Origin: Phycisphaerae bacterium
GTDB taxonomy: Bacteria > Planctomycetota > Phycisphaerae > UBA1845 > Fen-1342
NCBI GenBank assembly: GCA_017999985.1
Contig: JAGNKU010000013.1
Coordinates: forward strand, 1 to 64,000
Direction: 5' to 3'
DNA: 64,000 nt
Shown in pieces: positions 29,556-38,214 of this stretch; position 1 is the stretch's first letter; each line of letters opens with the position of its first letter. A program made the position numbers and the translations under genes. Below the pieces are notes generated by a model. The model ran no database searches. It had not been told where the DNA came from and worked only from the letters and a program-made list of their open reading frames with translations.

Positions 29556-29675
29556 GAGGCGCTGCGTCCGTTGGTGACCCGCGCCGGCCCAATCCGGAGC
29601 GCGCGGCCAAGCCGCAAGACGCGTACCTTAACCGGGTCGCGTGGGTTCGCAACCACGAATGACGCTTCGGCCGCC

Positions 29676-32600
29676 CTACCGCTTGTCCGGCTCGGTCAAG
29701 GGGTCGTCTGCGGTCGGCCGCGGCTCGGGGCGCGCCAGCCCCGGCGGCAGGCTGCGCACGTGCAGATCGCGCTGGGGAAAGGCGATTTCGATGCCGGCGG
29801 CACGGAAGGCCTGGTCGATCGCCTTGTGCAACTGGTGCTTGGTGCGCACCAGCAGGTCAATGTGGCTGATGAACACGCGTAGCTCGAAATCCAGCGTGCT
29901 TTCCCCGAATCCGCGAAAGTAGACCCGCGGCTCGGGCTCCGCCAGCACGTTCGGCTCCTCGCGGGCGACCTGATACAGGAGCTTTTCCACGAGGTCCGTA
30001 TCCGATCCGTAGGCCACGCCCACCGTGGTTACGATCCGCTGCATCGGGTCCGACAGCGTCCAGTTCACAACCTGTCCGGTGATGAACTCCTTGTTCGGGA
30101 TCACCAGCTCCTTGCGGTCCCAGTCGGTGATCGTCGTCGCCCTGATCTGGATGCGCGTCACCGTGCCCGTGATGTTCCCGATCGTGACAGTGTCGCCGAT
30201 CCGGATCGGCCGCTCAAACAGCAGCATCAGGCCGGACACGAAGTTCGCGAAGATCTCCTGCAGCCCGAACCCCAGCCCGACGGACACCGCCGCCACGAGC
30301 CACTGCACGTTTGACCAGCCCACGCCGATGACGTTGAACACAGTCACGATGCCGACGATCGTGATGACGTAGCGGGCGATGGTCGTGACCGCGAAGCGGG
30401 CGCCCGCGTCCAGCGGCAGCCGTGGGAGAATCGTGATCTCCAGCAGTCCCGGAATGTTGCGGGTCAGCACGAACGCCACCCCCGCGATCACCAGCGCCAG
30501 CGCCAGGTGTGCCAGCGTGATGTACTCCACGCGCTTGACCGCCGCGACCGCGCCTTCGCCGCTCGGCGCAACCGACTCCACCGTGTACGACCAGAGGTGG
30601 ACCTTCTTCATGAAGCCCAGCGCCGGCAGCATGTCCGCCCACGTCAGCCAGATGCCCAGTACCAGCGCGAACGCGATCACCGCCCGCAGCAGCTTCCGCG
30701 TCTGGGTGCCAATGGTGATCAGGTTGAGCTCCGGCTCCTCGATAAGCGGCGCCTCGCCGCCCGCCGCCTCCGTCTCCTTGGCCTCCTGCAGTGCGGCCCG
30801 CCGCTGCCGGGCCTTCTCGACCGCCAGTTTGCGTTGCGCCACCAGCACGGCCCGCAGCAGCAGCGCGTGCAGCACCAGCAGTCCCAGCCCCAGCCGCCAC
30901 ACCGTGCGGTTCAGACGCGCGAAGAACTGCAGCGCCGTGTAGTGATACCCGCTGATGGACGTGGCCGCGTACGCCAGCGGCACGAGCACCGCGGCCACAT
31001 ACCACACGTAGCGCAGCCGGTACAGCCACCCCGCTGCGCCCTTCTGCAGCCAGTTCGCGACGGCCCCCTTCGTCGGGTGCAGCACGCGCGCCGCAAACAC
31101 CGACAGCGCCACGCAACCGAGCACGAACGCCATCCGCCCGACGGAATCTCCCCAGACCCGCTGCGGGTAGCGCTCCGCCGCCGTGATGATCAGCACCAGC
31201 GGCAGGGACACCAGCATGAGCCAGCTCAGGTTCCAGCGCAACACGCGCAGCGCTTCGGTGTGCCAGCGAAAATGAACTTCGCCCAGACCGTCGGGACGGC
31301 AGATCTGGCGCATCAACTCCAGAATGAGCCAGGTCACCGTGACCGCCCGCAGCCCCGCGACCAGCGCCTGGGCGGCGCCGTACGCTTCCGGGTCGGCCTC
31401 GTTGCTGACCGCCCCGATGCGCGACGCCAGAAACCACAGCGCCGCGGGCCACGGCACGCTCAGCAGGACGGTGCACCACAGCGCGCGCCACGTCAGCGCA
31501 AACGAGTCCGTGTACGGTCGCGCCACGCGCTCCCGCATCGCCCCCAGCAGAGCCCGCAGCCGCGGGCGGACCGCCAGCAGCGCCCCTACGGCCAGCCCGG
31601 CCAGCGCGTACGGTAGCGGATCAGCACGCACCTCCGCGCCCAGCGCGCGCAGCAACGTGCCGTACTTCCGCGCCGGCTCCTGCCAGTCGCGCGGCACACG
31701 CGTCGACAGCAGCGGCGCGGCGCTCCGCAGCCAGAAGATGCGCTGGCTGATGAATTGCGCAAACTCGTCCCGCCGCGCGAGCAACCCGGTCAGCGCCGTC
31801 ACCCGCTGGATCAGGTCGGTCGAGTAGGCTTCGTAGTCCCGCTGCAAACCCTCCAGCGTCTCGCGCCGCGCTGCCAGCAGCTTGCGCACCCGCGGCTCCA
31901 TCCGCTGCGCCACCTCCGCCCCGAGCGCCTCCTCGATCGCCCGCTGCACCCCCGCAACCTCTTCCTCCTGGCCCGTCAGGGACTGGCGGATATCATCGAG
32001 CTCCGCGATCCGCAGCCCTACCCGCGTGAACTCCTTCTTGACCTCGGCCAGCGCGCGCTCGTACCGTGCCAGCCCATTCAGCTCATCCTGGCGCTCCAGC
32101 ACCAGCGGCCCGATCACGTCCACGAGCTCTTTGCGGTCGGCGTTCGCGCGCATATACGCGAACTCCCGGCTCAACCGCTCCCCCAGTTCCGCCACGGTCC
32201 GCACCTCGTCCTTGCCCGCATCGATCCGCGCCGCGAGTTCGGCCCGCTCGTTTACCAGGCGCTTGTTAATCTCGGCTACATCCTTGACCGCCTGCGGAGC
32301 GCGCGCCAACTCCTGCTCGGCCTCCAGCATCTGCCGCTCAACTTCCGCCTGCCGCCGGTCCCGCACGATCCGCTGCAGCGCCGTAACCCGCGCCTGCGCC
32401 GCCGCGAGCTCGAGTCGCGCCTTATCCCGACGGGTGGCCAGCAGCTCGCTCCGCGCGTGGAAGAACCGCAGCTCCTCTTCGTAAGCCTTGATTTCCTGCT
32501 CGACCGCCCGCCGCTGGGCCACCAACAGCACACGCCGGGCCGTCACCACCGCCGGATTGACCCCCGGCGCCGGCGGCACGCCAACTTCAGCCGTGATCTT

Positions 32601-33215
32601 CTGCAGCCGCGCGTTGGCGTCGGTCAACAGGTCGGGCAACTCCGCCAACCGCTCGCTGCGCGTCTTCGCGATCGCGTCCAGGGTCGCGCTCTGCTCCTGG
32701 CACAGCTTCAACCGCGCCTCGGCATCCGCCAGGAGCTGCGCCAGCTGATCTAGCGTCGCGTCCGCCGGAACGTCCGCCGCCGACGCGCTCGCCGGCCGCG
32801 ATGTCGCTTCGGCCAACTCCCGCCGCGCCGCTTCGAGCAACTGCGGCGTCTGCTCCCGGGTAGTCTCGTAGTCCGCGATTTTGAGCTCCCAAGCGGCCGC
32901 CAGGTTCAGCTGCTCGATCGCCTGCCGGCCGAGCGCGAGCAACTCCGCCTTGGCCGAGTCGGACAGGTCGGTCGCCGCCTCCACCCGCGCCATGCGCTCC
33001 TGGATGTTCTCGACGTTGATCCCCGTGACGGGCGTTTCCGTCGCCCCGCCCGGCCGCGAGGTCGCCTGGGTGGTCGTCGGGGTCTCGCCCTCTGGCACGG
33101 GCTGCGACGCCGGCGGCTGCTGGGCCTGCGCCAAACCCGTCAGCAGGCACAGGGCCAGCGCCCACACGCGCCACCCGCACCGCGGCACGCTCGTCGGCAG
33201 ATTGTCGATTCTCAT
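29676..33215 (-). CDS. Large mechanosensitive channel, MscS superfamily (MscK-like)
   Basis: 1179 residues from the ATG at 33215 (GGAGGG upstream) with a signal peptide ending at AQA. Residues about 60-480 are a long Ala/Glu/Arg-rich periplasmic coiled-coil domain. About eleven membrane helices follow (about 525-980). The MscS core is near residues 970-1160: the pore helix region WLVAAVSVGLGFGLQEIFAN, then FERPIRIGDTVTI, TRIQIRATTITDWD, IPNKEFITGQVVNW and the C-terminal alpha/beta domain. It should open under membrane tension to release solutes during osmotic down-shock. The short tail after 1160 is Pro/Arg-rich. It is transcribed divergently from the branching-enzyme gene across a 179-base gap. 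Confidence 0.93.
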   Translation of the reverse strand: MRIDNLPTSVPRCGWRVWALALCLLTGLAQAQQPPASQPVPEGETPTTTQATSRPGGATETPVTGINVENIQERMARVEAATDLSDSAKAELLALGRQAIEQLNLAAAWELKIADYETTREQTPQLLEAARRELAEATSRPASASAADVPADATLDQLAQLLADAEARLKLCQEQSATLDAIAKTRSERLAELPDLLTDANARLQKITAEVGVPPAPGVNPAVVTARRVLLVAQRRAVEQEIKAYEEELRFFHARSELLATRRDKARLELAAAQARVTALQRIVRDRRQAEVERQMLEAEQELARAPQAVKDVAEINKRLVNERAELAARIDAGKDEVRTVAELGERLSREFAYMRANADRKELVDVIGPLVLERQDELNGLARYERALAEVKKEFTRVGLRIAELDDIRQSLTGQEEEVAGVQRAIEEALGAEVAQRMEPRVRKLLAARRETLEGLQRDYEAYSTDLIQRVTALTGLLARRDEFAQFISQRIFWLRSAAPLLSTRVPRDWQEPARKYGTLLRALGAEVRADPLPYALAGLAVGALLAVRPRLRALLGAMRERVARPYTDSFALTWRALWCTVLLSVPWPAALWFLASRIGAVSNEADPEAYGAAQALVAGLRAVTVTWLILELMRQICRPDGLGEVHFRWHTEALRVLRWNLSWLMLVSLPLVLIITAAERYPQRVWGDSVGRMAFVLGCVALSVFAARVLHPTKGAVANWLQKGAAGWLYRLRYVWYVAAVLVPLAYAATSISGYHYTALQFFARLNRTVWRLGLGLLVLHALLLRAVLVAQRKLAVEKARQRRAALQEAKETEAAGGEAPLIEEPELNLITIGTQTRKLLRAVIAFALVLGIWLTWADMLPALGFMKKVHLWSYTVESVAPSGEGAVAAVKRVEYITLAHLALALVIAGVAFVLTRNIPGLLEITILPRLPLDAGARFAVTTIARYVITIVGIVTVFNVIGVGWSNVQWLVAAVSVGLGFGLQEIFANFVSGLMLLFERPIRIGDTVTIGNITGTVTRIQIRATTITDWDRKELVIPNKEFITGQVVNWTLSDPMQRIVTTVGVAYGSDTDLVEKLLYQVAREEPNVLAEPEPRVYFRGFGESTLDFELRVFISHIDLLVRTKHQLHKAIDQAFRAAGIEIAFPQRDLHVRSLPPGLARPEPRPTADDPLTEPDKR

Positions 33216-33394
33216 CGCACACCCTCCAAATGAGGGACTCCGAGTGTGCCCAGTATTGCCGCTCGCGACCACGAGCGAAAGTCACCCGCGCTTGACCCCC
33301 ACCCCTGCTTCGCTATCGTGCAGTGCTCCGGCGACCCGTAAACGCACGTTGCGCCGCGCCGCCGCCCGCTCTCGGCTTAACACGGAAAGCCCGC

Positions 33395-35443
33395 ATGGCA
33401 GACTCGACGCCACCCCCCTCCCGCACGGACGGCACCGGCCTCATCGCCATCGACCCCTGGCTCGAACCCCACGCCGACGCCCTGCGCCACCGCTTCCAAC
33501 GCTACCAAGCCATGCGCCAGCGCATCCTCGACGCCGAGGGCTCGCTCGCCCAGTTCAGCCACGGACACCTGTACTTCGGCCTCAACCGCGGCGAGAGGGA
33601 CGGCCAGCCCGGCGTCTGGTATCGCGAGTGGGCTCCGGGCGCCATCGCTCTGTCGCTCGTCGGCGATTTCAACGGCTGGAACCGTTACTCCACTCCGCTT
33701 CACAAGGACCAGTTCGGCGTCTGGAGCCGCTTCTTCCCCGACGCCGAGTTCGCCGACCGCCTCACGCACGGCAGCCGGCTCAAGGTCCATGTGCACAGCG
33801 CGATCGGCCCGCGCGACCGCATGCCGGCGTACATCCGCCGCGCCGTCTGCGACCCCAAGACGCTCGACTTCAGCGGCCAGTACTGGAACCCGCCGCAGCC
33901 CTACGCCTGGCGCCACCCCACACCCACGCCGCGCGGCAATCTGCGCATCTACGAAGCCCACGTCGGCATGGCCACCGAGGAGCAGCGCATCGGCACCTAT
34001 CGCGAGTTCACAACACAAGTGCTCCCCCGCATCGCGAAGGCGGGCTACAACGCCGTCCAGCTCATGGCCATCCAGGAGCACCCCTACTACGGCTCGTTCG
34101 GCTACCAGGTCAGCAGCTTCTACGCCGCCTCGTCCCGTTTCGGCACGCCGGAGGAGCTGAAGGAGCTCATCGACACCGCCCACGGTTTCGGCCTGCGCGT
34201 CCTGCTCGACCTCGTCCACAGCCACGCCGTCAAGAACCTCAATGAGGGCCTCAACCTCTTCGACGGCACCGACTACCAGTACTTCCACGCCGGCGGGCGC
34301 GGCCAGCACCCCGCCTGGGACTCGCTCTGCTTCGATTACGCGAAGTGGGAAGTGCTCCGCTTCCTGCTCAGCAACGTCCGTTTCTGGCTCGAGGAGTACC
34401 ACTTCGACGGGTTCCGGTTCGACGGCGTCACGAGCATGATGTACCTCGACCACGGGCTCGGACACCCGTTCCTGAGCTATCCCGATTACCTCCCGCCGCA
34501 TGTCGATGAAGACGCCATCGTCTATCTCCAGCTCGCCAACGAGCTGACGCACACGCTGCGACCCGATGCGCTCACGATCGCCGAAGACGTCTCCGGCATG
34601 ATCGGCCTGGCACGGCCGCTGCCCGAGGGTGGGCTCGGGTTCGACTACCGCCTCGCCATGGGCGTGCCCGACTACTGGATCAAGCTGCTCCGCCACCAAA
34701 AGGACGAGGACTGGAACCTCGGCGCGCTGTGCGGCATGCTGATGAATCGCCGCCCGGGCGAACGGCACGTCGCGTACGCCGAGTCGCACGATCAGGCGCT
34801 GGTCGGCGACAAGACCATTGCCATGTGGCTGATGGACGCGGACATCTACTACCACATGGTGAAGGGCAGCCAGAACCTGGTCATCGACCGCGGCGTGGCG
34901 CTGCACAAGATGATCCGGCTGATCACGTTCGCGCTCGGCGGCGAGGCGTACTTGAACTTCATGGGCAACGAGTTCGGGCACCCCGAGTGGATCGACTTCC
35001 CGCGCGAAGGCAACGGCTTCTCGTACAAATACGCCCGCCGGCAGTGGTCGCTCGTCGATGATCCGCTGCTGCGCTACCACGCACTGGGGGCGTTTGACCG
35101 CGCGATGGTCCAGCTCGACGTGGACTACAACCTGCTGGCGCAGACGCCGACCGAGCGGCTGCAAGTGCATGAAGACAATAAGTTGCTCTTCTGCCGGCGT
35201 GGACCGCTGGTGATCGCGTTCAATTTCCACCCGCACAAGTCATACACGGATTACCGCGTCGGGGTACCGGATGCGACCGACTACAAGCTCGTGCTGAACA
35301 CCGACGACATGTGGTTCGGCGGCCACGGCGAAGTCGTTTCCGGGCAGGTCTACCCGCACCAGCGGGTCGCGTGGGACGATCGCCCGCAGAGCATCCAGGT
35401 CTACATCCCAGCCCGCACGGCCCTGGTCCTCGCGCCGTTATAG
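33395..35443 (+). CDS. glgB: 1,4-alpha-glucan (glycogen) branching enzyme, eukaryote-type GH13_8
   Basis: 682 residues. It transfers alpha-1,4 chains to alpha-1,6 positions in glycogen. The start at 33395 is chosen because the conserved domain begins soon after; only a weak GGAAAG precedes it. An N-terminal CBM48-like domain (WAPGAIALSLVGDFNGWNR) leads to the GH13 barrel: RIYEAHVGMATEE, LLDLVHSHAVKN, the nucleophile Asp in GFRFDGVTSMMY, the acid Glu in TIAEDVSGM, and YAESHDQALVGDK with the third acid. VTSMMY and the overall shape are those of eukaryotic GBE1-like enzymes rather than the common bacterial GlgB subfamily. No other glycogen genes are nearby. An inverted-repeat element begins right at its stop codon. 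Confidence 0.93.
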   Translation: MADSTPPPSRTDGTGLIAIDPWLEPHADALRHRFQRYQAMRQRILDAEGSLAQFSHGHLYFGLNRGERDGQPGVWYREWAPGAIALSLVGDFNGWNRYSTPLHKDQFGVWSRFFPDAEFADRLTHGSRLKVHVHSAIGPRDRMPAYIRRAVCDPKTLDFSGQYWNPPQPYAWRHPTPTPRGNLRIYEAHVGMATEEQRIGTYREFTTQVLPRIAKAGYNAVQLMAIQEHPYYGSFGYQVSSFYAASSRFGTPEELKELIDTAHGFGLRVLLDLVHSHAVKNLNEGLNLFDGTDYQYFHAGGRGQHPAWDSLCFDYAKWEVLRFLLSNVRFWLEEYHFDGFRFDGVTSMMYLDHGLGHPFLSYPDYLPPHVDEDAIVYLQLANELTHTLRPDALTIAEDVSGMIGLARPLPEGGLGFDYRLAMGVPDYWIKLLRHQKDEDWNLGALCGMLMNRRPGERHVAYAESHDQALVGDKTIAMWLMDADIYYHMVKGSQNLVIDRGVALHKMIRLITFALGGEAYLNFMGNEFGHPEWIDFPREGNGFSYKYARRQWSLVDDPLLRYHALGAFDRAMVQLDVDYNLLAQTPTERLQVHEDNKLLFCRRGPLVIAFNFHPHKSYTDYRVGVPDATDYKLVLNTDDMWFGGHGEVVSGQVYPHQRVAWDDRPQSIQVYIPARTALVLAPL

Positions 35444-35506
35444 CAGCCGCGCGGCGCGTGTGCCATTGCTCTTGAGCAGTGCGAAGACGTGTAGGGTGGG
35501 CATCGC
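35442..35506 (+). repeat. Left arm of a ~65-base inverted repeat flanking the zinc-ribbon gene
   Basis: This arm matches the reverse complement of 36076-36139 with one mismatch over 42 bases, then a two-base indel and a shared GTAGGGTGGGCATCGC. It starts at the branching-enzyme stop codon. Inside is an 8-2-8 hairpin (CATTGCTC, TT, GAGCAGTG; one mismatch) at 35464-35481. Confidence 0.9.
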
Positions 35507-35615
35507 CGACCGCAAAGCAGCGCGTAGGCTGGGCGGCGCCCACCAGCTCAATCCGTGTTCGTCCGTGGCCATCCGCCGCCAACCCAGGACGCGCCGCATG
35601 ACACGGCCCGCGTAC

Positions 35616-35633
35616 CACTGCTCTCGAGCAGTG
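35616..35633 (+). repeat. Third copy of the CACTGCTC-NN-GAGCAGTG hairpin core
   Basis: A perfect 8-bp stem with a two-base centre (TC). It is preceded by CGCGTACC, similar to the sequence before the same core in both arms of the flanking inverted repeat, so it looks like a shorter relative of that element. Confidence 0.75.
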
Positions 35634-35677
35634 CCTCGGCTCGATCGCTGCCCTTCAATCCCGTTGCCACCCACCGG

Positions 35678-36019
35678 CTAGCGCGGCCACTGGTCCACCA
35701 CGCGCCGTAGCGGGGTTCCGCATTCGGGACAGCGACCGCTGACGTTGCCGGTCAGGTCGTAACCGCATCGTGCGCAGATGCCCCTTCTGTGCTTCCTCAG
35801 GCGCACAACTGCCAGGATCACCAATAGCGCCGCCGCGATGGCAAGCCAGCATGGCAAACTCGCCATCAGTGCTTGCGCGTTCTCCACCTCTGCGGGCGAG
35901 GGCGTGTCATCATCGGGCGAGGAGCTCAACAACAGCAGCGTCGGCACCAACAGGGCGAGTAGCGCGCAAACCGCCAAGAAGAGTGCCAACGTATCATGTT
36001 GTCGTCCCACGACGACCAT
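35678..36019 (-). CDS. Small membrane protein with C-terminal zinc ribbon (copy 2)
   Basis: 113 residues from the ATG at 36019, which has no clear ribosome site. Two hydrophobic helices (about 10-32 and 55-74) are joined by an acidic, Ser/Asp/Pro-rich loop (SSSPDDDTPSPAEVEN). After a basic stretch (RLRKHRRG) comes CARCGYDLTGNVSGRCPECG, a four-cysteine zinc ribbon almost identical to the one at 27808-28107, while the membrane parts are not alike. The gene lies inside a pair of long inverted repeats. Function unknown; the cytosolic ribbon may bind nucleic acid or protein. Confidence 0.78.
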   Translation of the reverse strand: MVVVGRQHDTLALFLAVCALLALLVPTLLLLSSSPDDDTPSPAEVENAQALMASLPCWLAIAAALLVILAVVRLRKHRRGICARCGYDLTGNVSGRCPECGTPLRRVVDQWPR

Positions 36020-36075
36020 TGTGCCGTCCAGACCGCCCGCGGTTCAAGCTCACGATCAGCGTTTAGTCGCTCGGG

Positions 36076-36139
36076 AGCGATGCCCACCCTACGCATCCGC
36101 ACTGCTCAAGAGCAGTGGCACACGCGCCGCGCGGCTGCT
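36076..36139 (-). repeat. Right arm of the ~65-base inverted repeat
   Basis: Reverse-complement partner of 35442-35506. It contains the perfect hairpin core CACTGCTC-AA-GAGCAGTG at 36100-36117. The two arms enclose about 570 bases with the zinc-ribbon gene. I see no target-site duplication outside the arms. Confidence 0.9.
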
Positions 36140-36142
36140 CCG

Positions 36143-36170
36143 GCTGACCGCTGACCGCTGAAAGCTGACA
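36143..36170 (+). repeat. Heptanucleotide tandem array
   Basis: Four 7-base units: GCTGACC, GCTGACC, GCTGAAA, GCTGACA. It begins four bases after the inverted-repeat arm and ends about 65 bases before the pyrophosphatase gene. Confidence 0.8.
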
Positions 36171-36234
36171 GCCCCCCGCATTTGAACCCCCGTCGCCGCC
36201 GGCATAAGCTGCCCGGCGTGGCAGGAGAAATCCG

Positions 36235-36597
36235 ATGAGCGATGCATCCACTCCGGTGGCCGAATTACGCAAGATCGTGGCGGACTTTGTCGCGGCCCGT
36301 GACTGGCAGTGCTACCACGACGCGAAGAACCTCTCCATGTCGATCGCGATCGAGGCCGCCGAGCTGATGGAGCATTTCCAGTGGGTCCGCAACGAGGAGC
36401 TGCCAAACCTCCTGCAAAACGCCAGCGCCCGCGACAAGATCACCGACGAGGTTGCCGATGTGGCCTGCTACCTGCTCGCCCTGGCCAACGCCCTGCAAAT
36501 CGACCTGACGGCCGCCGTCACCGCGAAGCTCGCCAAGAACTCGACCAAGTACCCCGTCGAGCAATTCCGCGGGCGGTACTACAAACCCGGCCAATAA
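36235..36597 (+). CDS. MazG-like nucleotide pyrophosphohydrolase (dCTPase-like)
   Basis: 120 residues, the usual length of single-domain all-alpha NTP pyrophosphatases. The ATG at 36235 follows GGAGAAATCCG. The Mg-binding motifs are AIEAAELMEHFQW (EExxE-type) and DEVADVACYLL (ExxD-type). YHDAKNLSM before them is typical of the DCTPP1/RS21-C6 branch. The enzyme likely hydrolyses non-canonical or surplus dNTPs to the monophosphate, cleaning the nucleotide pool. It stands alone, bounded by short-repeat elements on both sides. Confidence 0.9.
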   Translation: MSDASTPVAELRKIVADFVAARDWQCYHDAKNLSMSIAIEAAELMEHFQWVRNEELPNLLQNASARDKITDEVADVACYLLALANALQIDLTAAVTAKLAKNSTKYPVEQFRGRYYKPGQ

Positions 36598-36665
36598 CCG
36601 CACCCGAACTAGGCTCAGAACCCCCCCGGCGTCGAACGGGAGGACGAAGCGCCTGAGCCGCGCGC

Positions 36666-36697
36666 GTGGGAACGGGGGAACGTGAACACGTGGGAAC
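36666..36697 (+). repeat. Octanucleotide tandem array, intergenic
   Basis: Four 8-base units: GTGGGAAC, GGGGGAAC, GTGAACAC, GTGGGAAC. It lies in the 215-base gap between the pyrophosphatase gene and the end of the selenium/sulfur operon. Unit number and length match the two arrays inside recG, but the unit sequence differs. Confidence 0.78.
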
Positions 36698-36812
36698 GGC
36701 TAAGGCGGGGCGTACCTTCTGCTGAATGGTGGTACCTGTCCCTTCCCGCGACCATATTGGTGACTTTGCACCTTAGTGGTTTTCCTCGGGAGGGCAAAGG
36801 TCACGTTGAGCC

Positions 36813-37040
36813 CTACGTCGCCCAGGACTCGATGCGGTCCACCGGCACGCCTGACGCCGCGAGCTTCTCCGCAGCAACGGCCATATCGGGGGCCAAGATG
36901 CGCACTGCCGTCCCGCAATCGCTGCTCAGGTGCCGCGGCGTCGGGATGAGCTTCACCGCCAGCCCCGCTTGGGCAAGCACGCGCTCGGCGAAGACCGCGT
37001 GACTGGTCGTATGCACCAGGATCACCGCGTAATCAGCCAC
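36813..37040 (-). CDS. DUF3343 putative Se/S carrier-like protein
   Basis: 75 residues from the GTG at 37040, which overlaps the end of the desulfurase gene by eight bases (GTGGCTGA), so translation is probably coupled. The sequence fits DUF3343: YAVILVHTTSHAVFAERVL, then AGLAVKLIPTPRHLSSDCG, with the conserved SSDCG cysteine, and a C-terminal VEDRI-like end. The family is described as a putative selenium/sulfur carrier and is found with YedE, TusA-like proteins and cysteine desulfurases, as here. The frame is open further upstream, but that part is the desulfurase gene read in the wrong frame. Confidence 0.86.
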   Translation of the reverse strand: MADYAVILVHTTSHAVFAERVLAQAGLAVKLIPTPRHLSSDCGTAVRILAPDMAVAAEKLAASGVPVDRIESWAT

Positions 37041-38208
37041 GGGACGTTGTCTCTGCCAACTCCGCGACCGCCGCCAGCGCCGTGTCCGCCTCCTGCAGCG
37101 TCGTGAAGAGGCCCGGAGCAAACCGTAGCGTACCGTGCGGAAACGTGCCCAAGGTGCGATGCGCCCGCGGCGCACAATGCAGCCCCGGCCGGCAGAGCAC
37201 GCCGAACCGCTCGTCCAGCGCCTGCGCCACGTCGGACACGGATTGACCGACAAGCGTGAACGCGACGACCGCCGTCTGCTGCCCGGCGTCCTGCGTGCCG
37301 TGCACGCGGACGCCGACGATGCCGCGCAGGCCGTCGATCAGACGTTGTGTGAGCATGCGCTCGTGCGTGCGAATCCGCGCCACGCCGGTCTCCAGTACGT
37401 AGCGCGCCGCCGCGGCCAGGCCGGCAATGCCGGGCATGTTCGGCGTGCCGGGCTCGTACCTGTCGGGCAAGTCCGCGGGATGCTCCTCGTGCTCCGAGCG
37501 GCTGCCCGTGCCGCCTTGCAGCAGCGGCGGCAGGCACTTGACGTCGAAGGCATCGTTGATCGCGAGTCCACCGGTCCCGCTCGGACCAAGCAGCCCCTTG
37601 TGGCCGCTGAAGGCCAGCAGATCAATGCCGTCGCGGCGGAGGTCGATCGGCCAGCCGCCGGCGGTCTGCGCCGCGTCTACCAGCAGCGGGATACCGCGCT
37701 GTTTGGCGATCGCACTCATCTCGCGAATGGGCAGCACGGTGCCGCACACGTTGGACGCGTGGGTCGCCACGATCAGGCGCGTCGCAGGTTGGATGCACGC
37801 GTCGAGCACGGTCGGGGCGAGCGTGCCGTCGGCATGACACGCAACCACGGTGACCGTGACGCCGCGCTGGGCCAGCGCTTGCAGCGGCCGCATGACGGCG
37901 TTGTGCTCCATGCCGGTCGTGATGACGTGCGACCCGGGCGGGAGCAGGCCGTGCAGGACAACGTTGAGGGCGGTCGTCGCGTTGTGCATGAAGACGATGC
38001 GCAGCGGGTCGGACACGCCGAACAGCTCGGCCAGCGCGAGCCGCGCATCCAAGCGGATGCGTTCTGCCGCGAGCGCCAGCCGGTGTCCGCTGCGTCCCGG
38101 ACTGGCACCGACGTCACGCAGATACCGCAGCATGGCCTCCGGCACGCAATCAGGCTTGGGCCAGGATGTGGCAGCGTTATCGAGGTAGATCACAGTACGT
38201 CCCGCCAC
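37033..38208 (-). CDS. Class V aminotransferase-fold cysteine desulfurase / selenocysteine lyase
   Basis: 391 residues with a GTG start at 38208, six bases after the tusA stop; no clear ribosome site is seen, so coupling is likely. PLP enzyme that moves sulfur (or selenium) from cysteine (selenocysteine) to an active-site cysteine. Motifs: VIYLDNAATSWPKP, ASPGRSGHRLA, MEHNAVMRPL (His), LVDAAQTAGG (Asp), AFSGHKGLLGP with the PLP lysine, and the persulfide cysteine region CRPGLHCAPRAH. The form matches the subgroup often found with yedE and tusA. It likely feeds TusA or the DUF3343 protein. Whether the physiological substrate is Cys or Sec cannot be told. Confidence 0.9.
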   Translation of the reverse strand: MAGRTVIYLDNAATSWPKPDCVPEAMLRYLRDVGASPGRSGHRLALAAERIRLDARLALAELFGVSDPLRIVFMHNATTALNVVLHGLLPPGSHVITTGMEHNAVMRPLQALAQRGVTVTVVACHADGTLAPTVLDACIQPATRLIVATHASNVCGTVLPIREMSAIAKQRGIPLLVDAAQTAGGWPIDLRRDGIDLLAFSGHKGLLGPSGTGGLAINDAFDVKCLPPLLQGGTGSRSEHEEHPADLPDRYEPGTPNMPGIAGLAAAARYVLETGVARIRTHERMLTQRLIDGLRGIVGVRVHGTQDAGQQTAVVAFTLVGQSVSDVAQALDERFGVLCRPGLHCAPRAHRTLGTFPHGTLRFAPGLFTTLQEADTALAAVAELAETTSRG

Positions 38209-38214
38209 AGCCGA

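Noticed and set aside
35442..36139. A complete transposon.
   Set aside because: No transposase frame lies between the inverted repeats and no target-site duplication is visible outside them.
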